The notes under the pieces are model-generated. The model was not told the origin of the DNA. It did no database searches and was given only the letters and a program-made list of their open reading frames with translations. A program made the position numbers and the translations under genes. Below, in pieces: positions 9,871 through 18,500 of a DNA stretch of 64,000 nucleotides (its first letter is position 1; every line of letters begins with the position of its first letter). Location: positions 9,786,361 to 9,850,360 of the forward strand of contig OZ007518.1 in the NCBI GenBank assembly GCA_963931865.1. Direction: 5' to 3'. The DNA comes from Axinella damicornis. Taxonomy: Eukaryota; Porifera; Demospongiae; Axinellida; Axinellidae.

Positions 9871-12800
9871 ACACACGAGCCTCCCAACTACCACTTGGTT
9901 GTTACTCATTTTGCAGTGCATGCACAATCTAATGAGTGAGTGATGAGTGGGTGGGTGGGTGAGTGAGTGAGTGAGTGAGTGAGTGGGTGGGTGGGTGAGT
10001 GAGTGAGTGAGTGAGTGAGTGGGTGGGTGGGTGAGTGAGTGAGTGAGTGAGTGAGTGAGTGAGTGAGTGAGTGATGAGTGAGTGAGTGGGTGAGTGAGTG
10101 AGTGAGTGAGTGAGTGAGTGGGTGGGTGGGTGAGTGAGTGAGAGAAAACCTACATAATATAATTTTTGGTGATTATGCCACTATAATTGTAGTTGCAAAA
10201 AGAGTATTTACCGAGGGAGGTACCGTCTTTTTGCGAATAGACGCCGCCCTTGAATAAACGCCGCACAATTGGAGGCGCTGAGTGAAATAAACGTCCCCGT
10301 CGAATAAACACCGCGGCAGGTTAGCATGTGCGCAAAGCATGACGATCCAATGTGGACAGGTCTTACAACAGTCGTGGAAAACAGTCTGATTCCTCAAGCT
10401 CGTCGTCTTCCCCCTCCATATGCATCCCACGAAGGCATCTTCACCGTCGTCCTCGTCCCGTGTGCACGTGTATCGCTTTGTCGCAAAGCGACGGCTAATC
10501 AAAGCGCTCAGTGCTCCAGCCGTGGACGGCACTTGCTGAAACTTGCCCATTGTGAGTTGTTGTTTTGTGTGTTTCTCGACCGAATTTTGTAAGAGCCATA
10601 CCTTCTCACCAGCTTGTTGACACACTTCGGGGAGTGATGCTGTTAGTCTCGTTCCCAAACCATTTTTCGCACGCGCGTGGAGGGGAATTTTTTTTCCCCT
10701 CCGCGTGCAAAACTATGATATGAGACTATGATGCTGTGTACGTGGCGCGGTCAAAGTAATAAACCCTTGAATAGTCGCCGCACCAAACTGAACAATGAAA
10801 TAAACAAACGCCGCGATGTCTATTCGCGGAAATATTGTAATTCATTATTCTGCCAAATAAACAAGATCTCAGATGTTCTAGTACGGGACACTCCATTAAG
10901 AAATTTAATTCAACAGAATTTTATGGGCACAATAATTTTAGGTCAGGAGGTGGTATGGGGTCTTTGGAATTCTGTAACGCATAGTGCAAGGTAGGAATTA
11001 GCATGCTCACTTCACTATGTGGAACAAAGATGGCAGTAATTCCTTCCGTTGATCAACTAGCGGGTATATATAGTTAATACACTGCAAAAACGGTGTAGTT
11101 GTTTTGCTTGGTGGTTACTACAGTTGCACCATGTGACATGCAGGAACCGAGTTGTCTGCATTCCAGTGGTAGCCATTCCAGTAGTATCCTACACAAACTG
11201 GTTTATATAGGGTACTACTGGAATGCTATGGTCCTCCACATTGTGATAGTATTGCACAACTAGGAGAATGCAGGGCATTGAGGGGCTCGCCTGACAAACT
11301 GACATACTGTACTGCATGCCAATAATCATTCTCTCAGTGATCGTAGGCTTGGAAGCCCGGGCGGCGCGGCGCAGCCAATAAGGGAAGCTGGGGGTGGGGC
11401 CTGTGATGTAGCCAATTGTCGTTCACCATCATTGACGGTCTTGCAGCTGCAGTTTCAAGTTCGTAGTACCTCGTTCCGAGTCCCACGCCCAGCTTTTCGT
11501 TGCTTGCCCTACTGCAAGCGACGTACGTACGGCAAGCAACCAAAAGCAGAGCGTGGGACTGGGAATGAGGCTACACTGTACCTGAGAGGAGTACCCCATG
11601 TTGCCGAGAGAATCTCTCCCTCCAGCTGAGATCTGCAAGTCTGTAGTAGCTACGTAGTTTGTAGCACTGGCGTAAACTGTAAAGCGTAGCAGGCTCTCCG
11701 ACTCTACTCGGTGCTGTCGTGCGGGCGACTTGTACGCGTGTTGCCCTAAGCACGCGGGCGGGCGGCGCAACATTACGATTTTACACTTGGATATACGGTC
11801 ATACGTTAAATGAACACCGGAAGTTACGGACACCAACTGGACGGACATCCTGGAGAGCACGACTATGTGGGGCTCGCTAAGGCTCGCCCCAATTATGTCC
11901 AAACACAGTGCAGCTATAGTGATCACCAAGCAGTCAAAGTAACCACTTTGTTTTTACAGTGCTATTATATAATACCGTAGATCGGGAAATTTTCGCCGTA
12001 ATTAATTTTCGTCGATATTGCATTACGACGAAAATTAAAAACACGAAATATTTTCAACGTCGAATAATTTATGATTCTATTTAACGTATGAGTTTTTGTG
12101 AATCGAAGTACAAGCATGGTTCTGCTGCGCTACCAGAAACCTGTCGATGGTGTTCCTGATCCTCCACATTGTGATAGTATTGCATAATTATGTCCAAACA
12201 CAGTGCAGCTATAGTGATCACCAAGCAGTCAAAGTAACCACTTTGTTTTTACAGTGCTATTATATAATAGCTTGTGTACTAACAACTAGTGCTATGATAT
12301 TGCTCCTGGAATCAACACTGATTATTGGGGGCCGAATAATTGCCGATTATTCAATAATTGGGTGGAGAAATATGTTGTACACTTGTTACGAGGGGCAACC
12401 GCACTCCTGGTAACCGCGATGCAACCGGTTGCAACTCGCTGGTCGCGCAAGCTACGTGTTGAGCTCATTCCAATTAACGCACATGACACGTGAGGACCAC
12501 GTTCGGTCGATTGAATCGGCAATGGCGTCCAAAGGGAAGACAAGAACTTATTACAGCTCTCACAACTTTGCCAGCACGGTGTGTTTCAGCATGTGAGCGT
12601 CAGTGAACGACAACGATTACGGCTGTGTGGTCAGGATCTTTGTGGGGCCTTCGTAAGACTGTACTGGCAACCAACGTCGAAGAGAGCGATCGAGAAATGG
12701 CATCCGACGGCACAACAAAAGTGCTTGTATCTCCACGACCAAGGTGAGTTTCAGGACCAAAATTGTACGGTTGGGACAGTACATGATAGCGATCATGAAG

Positions 12801-15550
12801 GTGTAGTCTACATCCATCAATTATTCAGCTGTTAGTCACAGCTCTACTATATAACAACCATTGGAATGTCGTACTAAATTAATTCTGCAGATGGTAATGA
12901 ACCCCACAGGTGATGAATGGTCTTTCGCTAATATTCTGTTGAGATCTCACAACAGGGTCAGTAACGTTCCATTGGAACCAACTGTTTCAGCGTTGCTGTT
13001 CATTTCACTGATACAGTAGCAGCTGTCTGTCATATGATATACACGTGGCTTGTTGCATGGAAATTATTTGAATGGCAAAGTAGAGCATGAAATTGTCAGA
13101 GCCTTGCTAGCAGTGTCCCAGCCTCGTTCCTAGGCCATGTGCACGTGGGGCGTCCTGGGAATGAGGCTAGTAGTGTCCCAGCCTCGTTCCTAGGCCATGT
13201 GCACGTGGGGCGGCCTGGGAATGAGGCTAGCAGTGTCCCAGCCTCGTTCCTAGGCCATGTGCACGTGGGGCGTCCTGGGAATGAGGCTAGCAGTGTCCCA
13301 TTACAGCCTCATTCCTAGGCCATGTGCACGTGGGGCGTCCTGGGAATGAGGCTAGCAGTGTCCCAGCCTCATTCCAAGGCCATGTGCACATGGGGCGTCC
13401 TGGGAATGATGCTAGTAGTGTCCAAAAGCTACTTGGGCTATGTGCACTGGATTCTTTAGTGCTCAACTCAGGCTCTGTCCTTATCCAAAGTAATTTAACC
13501 TTTGCCCTTCCAGAAGAACAACTTTGAGCAACGCCATAAATGGTATATAACTCAAGCAAGTTCAGGTGATGATGTCATCGCCATCCCCGTTAATGCGGCC
13601 CTGCATGAAACTCTCCTGCAGAATTCCTGGGTTATCAAATCAAATGAACTGGCTAGTAGTACAGATCACTTAGGCTAGTGGTAGCAATGTTTGTTTGTAT
13701 AGATCTGATTTGTATTCCCCCTGCTCAGTTGCCTTGGTAACAGTAATTGGACAGCCACCGGGCTAGTAGTAATTATGGGCCCTAGAAATTGTAGGAGGAG
13801 CAAGTTCGGAGTTTGTTTTAGGGTATACAGAAAAAACTCCCTCTCCAGGTCAGGTGACCTTGGCTCTGCTGGACCGGGAACTACATGAAGTCTCCGAGTG
13901 GTTTGGCCTCGGGTTGCACCTGGGTGTGTCAGAAGCAGAGCTCCGGGCCATTGAATACAACCCCACGCTGCGCAGCATACCACAGTTCAGGACGGAGATG
14001 CTTGCTGCACGGATGAGGAAGTTGCCTGAGCTCAGCTGGTCTCACACTGTGCTGGCTCTCATGGCAGTTGGCAGGGGAAACCAAGCGCAGAAGATTGCAC
14101 TGAAGTATGGTAAGACTTAATTCTTCTAGCTGAGAGCATTGCACATTCCAAGGTGTCCCACATCCTTGCATCAATATGATGATTGTACTTTCCTATTGCT
14201 GCAGTATGTATGTGTTTCATCTTCCAACTCTTCAATGTGTCAATTTTAGGAGTTCCAGTTCCAGCCTCAGCTCAGAAGAAACTGCCACCTCAACTGGATA
14301 CCCCAAGTCAGGTACGCTGAAGCAAATGTAGCTATCTGGTGGGGAAGATGGATGCATACCATGTGAGTGGGTTAATACCCGGGTATGTATTTTGTTGAAA
14401 GAGAGATTGTTTCCTTCTCATACAGACGCTAACACCCTTGCAGCAGGAGCTGTCTAGCAAAGTCGAGAAACTGAGCAAGGACATTGAAGCAAAAGATAGA
14501 GAGCTGGCAGTGAAAATTCTAGCATCAGAAGAAGCTATGAGGCAGAAGAGTGCAGTCAATCAAAAACTGCTGGGAATCAAACGAACCATTAAACAAACCG
14601 AGACAAAAACTGTGAAGCTGATTCAGCAGAAGGTGGAAGTTGAGATGCAGCTACAGCTGAGGGAACAAGAGCTCCTGTTCTTACGCACAGGTCACCTGAA
14701 GGACAGTGAACAGCTTCGGAATATTATTCAGAACAAAGAAGAGGAAATCCGCGAGTTGAAGCACCGCCTGCTCTCAGTTGGGAGTGAGTTGGCCTCTGAG
14801 AGGAAGGTGACGCAGGACCTGAGGGAGAAACTCTGCCAGGCAAGTGCTGCACTGGCTGAGAAATCAGCACTGGCACAAGAGCGAGGGAAAGTGACCGAAG
14901 ACTTCAAAACTCTGCTGGACGGGGAACGACAGAGGGTGGACCAGCTAATGATGCAGCTAACCAGTGCTAGTACTTCCAGAGACCAGTACATCCGAGAAAT
15001 TGAGGTAAAATTGCACATTTAACTCAAGCATCCCTCTGACCTGATCATGAGCATATGCGCCAGCAGTAATATTTTTTTCCTTTCCTGTACTTTCCAGCAC
15101 CAGCTTTCCAATGCAAGAGTAGAGTGTGAGAGTAATGCAAAGGAAATTGGCCAGCACAAGCTCACCATCGCACAGAGGGAAGGGGAAATTAGAACCCTTC
15201 AGCTTCAGCTGCACAAGCAAGAGGCTCTCATTCAGAAGCTCGACCAGGAGTCAGCTGCGGTCAGGGAGGGTAGCGCCAGTCAAGAATTGGAGTTACAACA
15301 GAAGCTCTTTCAGGTGACCAGTGAGGCTGCTGAGCTGAGGGAGAAGCTGGAGAAGGCTGAGGAAGGCAAGCAGGATGCAGTAAGGGAGATGGAGGCTACT
15401 TGGGTTAAGAGTGACATCGTGCAACGCCGGATGGTGGAGCTTGGAGAGCAGACACAGGTAAGCTTGGACCCATCATGTAGCTATGAGTTCAACTTCCAAA
15501 AACAACTGCTGACCTGAAGGGCTAATCACTGCTGGTCAAGAGCGCGTAAG

Positions 15551-15581
<31 letters not shown>

Positions 15582-18500
15582 GATCTACTGAAGGGCTAAT
15601 CACTGCTATCCTATTACACTGTGGCAGTCATGTGCAGCGGTAGCAGATTGTGAAGATGATAGAATTTGTAATCAGCAACCAGGGTGGGTATGGCTACTTC
15701 CTCTGGTGGCTCAACAAGGCCTTCTTGAAACACTCTCAAGTCTGATATAAAGTGCAGTGGACTGCATGTGTGTGGGGAATGTGTGACGTTCAGTCTTTCA
15801 TATAATAGGCTCCACCTTAAGCTTTTCATTTCTCACCACATCCCAGCTGCAACTGCCTTCCCAGCCTGCTCCACCCTCCCACCTGCCACGACCCTCCCGG
15901 CGGCCACCAGTGGTACCACCACGACCAGTAAGAGACCACTATGATTAGTTCTGCAATTTGATGTGCAAGTCTAGTCATTAGTGCACGGTACAGAAATTAC
16001 TATATACAGCTGCACATGACTTCCATGATAGTGTAATAGTACGGGCTGGAATTCTGTTCAGTTCACTAATCCGTAGTTTTGAAATGGATTCGTAGATTAA
16101 AATTTGATCGGCTTTTAATCTGCAAATCCATTTCAAAACTGCGGATTAGTGAACTGCACAGAATTCGAGCGCATACTACTATACTATGGCAGTCTTGTGC
16201 AGCAGATTGTGAAGAGAGCTGCAGTGACAGTGTTAGGACTAAAGCACTAGAACTAGAATCTCACCCAGGGCAGTGATGAGCTTCTGTAACTAGTGCTGAC
16301 AGCTAGTGTCTGCATGAATTTGCACAGAGTCAGCAGCAACTCCGAGAGAGGGATTTTAGCAGATTTTGACAAAATCAGTCATATGGTGCATGCATTTTCA
16401 TGTACAGGATCGAACTGCATCCCAGGGTGTGAGAGCAGCAGCATTGCAGTCCCCACCTCAACAACCACACGTGAGTTTACCATCCACAGGTTGCATGTAC
16501 TGTTGCAGAAGTTAGGGTTAGCGGCATTGTTTGTATACTGGCTCTTTAGCTAAATTTAGTAGTAATGGAAAATATTACATGGCAAAATAATTAAGTTAAG
16601 CTAATCTTCATTAGAACACCATTCAGGTATATTTAAGGTTACGGGTACCCGTTGACCGCAGGTAAAATGTAATGATTAGCGTGTATACGAGCAGCTGCAC
16701 GTTACTGCTGAGGCTGTGGGGCCATTTGTGTGCGAAGTTAACTTATGCACGCATGAGACAAAGTTGGTCTCCAAAAAGGTAATTGAGGCATCATTTAAAT
16801 GGCTGCTAATAACATAATTATATCCAGTGACTGAGCTAGATTTGGGAGACAGGGTAGTCTGTTTCTCGCTGCTAGAGAGGTAAGTCGTCGCCGCTCACCC
16901 GTTGTTGAATGTCATTTTCCCAGTGTACTTTGGCCTCTAGCTGGAGATGCTCGGCGAATTACTTGTCCATTTATAGCTCTGTCACTAGACATCCGTGTCT
17001 TCTAGCTGCGTCCTGAAGCTGAAGGTGCAATTCTGCACACAACGAGAATGGTTTGTCACATGCATTCAGAATTTATACATGTGGGAAGGGCCAAAGTGTC
17101 CAGGTAGCCATGCCTCTGCAGGAAGTTCGTCTCAAGCAGTAGGCGGGTCTGAATAGGTTCGAGTCCAGCACCGACTTTGTTCCTAGGCGGCGTAAGAATT
17201 GGCATGGCTGCATGAATCTAGTTGCTGTTATTGCACGGTATACGTGGGTATAACCTTAATGTAGGTTATTCCAGTGTAGCCTCGTTCCCCCCCACCCAGC
17301 TTTTCGTCGCTTACTAGTACGGAAAAACGGGAGAGGGCCTGGGATAATTTATCATGTGTCAGGGTAGAGAGAAGGGTAGAGAGAAATTAATTGAATGTGG
17401 GCACACTGACCGCAAATATGCTGCGCGAAGCCGGCTCATTCAGCGCTCGACCGTTAGCTGTGTGGAGATCGACGGTAGCCATGCCTTGGTGAACAGTAAG
17501 TGTCGAGAACGACTCATACAAACCTGGAAACGGGTCGTTTTGGCGTTGAATTCGGCCACTTCTCAGCAAGGCCATGGAACGGCCGTCTTAGCATCTCACG
17601 CAGAACCTGGTGTGATTCCGGAGTCTTTCAGCAGGAATAATGCGGCTGTTGTGTAGTATGGGGCAACGTGATAGCACTATCACCTATACAATAGTCTCAA
17701 ATAAGAACTACACACACTGGTATAGAATAGACCTTATTCGGCTAACGCGCGTGCCGACAATTGGCGGCAGATTCCAATTACTTGTGTGGGCGTTCCGCAC
17801 AGCTGCAACCATTATACACTATCTTTGCCAGCCCCCTGCACTGTCGTCAGTGAATACAGTACTTCGGTTTGTGTAGGTGATTGAAGACTACATTGCAAGA
17901 GAGACCAGCACGTTTACGGCGGCAGGTTTCGACGTTTGTGAAAGCGCTTAAGGACTGATGCAGGATTCCAACATGCAAGCACTCAGCAACACCATCCCAA
18001 GGCACTCTTGTGGTGTTTCTCCGGTGGTTCTGGGAGTGCAGCACCATGGACATCATCCTCTGTAAGCACTAGCTGATCAGAGTGGCTGTAGTAGTACCGT
18101 TCTCCATGGGCATGGCTCGAGGTGGGTGTGCTTTGAGGGATGTGGCTCGCCAGCGAGTTGCTGGACGTGCTTTGCAAGGCAGCTATGGTGAGGCTAGTTC
18201 CTTATCAGTAGATAAATGCACTCGAAAGTGTGGCTCAGCTAACGCTGACTTTGCAATACGCTCTTTAGTGTGGTTTTAGCCCTACGGCTGTCCCTGAGTA
18301 CCTTCACAAACGTCAAAACATGTCTCTCGTGAATGAGCCCTCTCTCTAGTAACGAGTCTTCTGTCACCTACAAAGAGTAATGTACTGTATTCACTGGTGA
18401 TCGTTACCTGAAAACGTACGTACAGTTAGCAAGAAGCTAGTTTATAACAGTTGCAGCGTGCGGAACGCAAGTAATTGGAATTTGCCACCAGTGTTGGCGA

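Noticed and set aside
9829..9939. Continuation of the exon-1 frame through polyproline and His-Thr repeats
   Set aside because: It follows a GT donor conserved in all copies and reads through a C homopolymer and (CA)n; splicing to the Death-domain exon is in phase.
12581..12835. 84-codon open frame in intron 1 of copy A
   Set aside because: No counterpart in B or C, no splice context, composition like the surrounding intron.
17095..17175. Possible tRNA or tRNA-derived SINE (GGTTCGAGTCC B-box match)
   Set aside because: The T-arm stem does not pair (AATAGG against CCAGC) and no A box or acceptor stem can be fitted.
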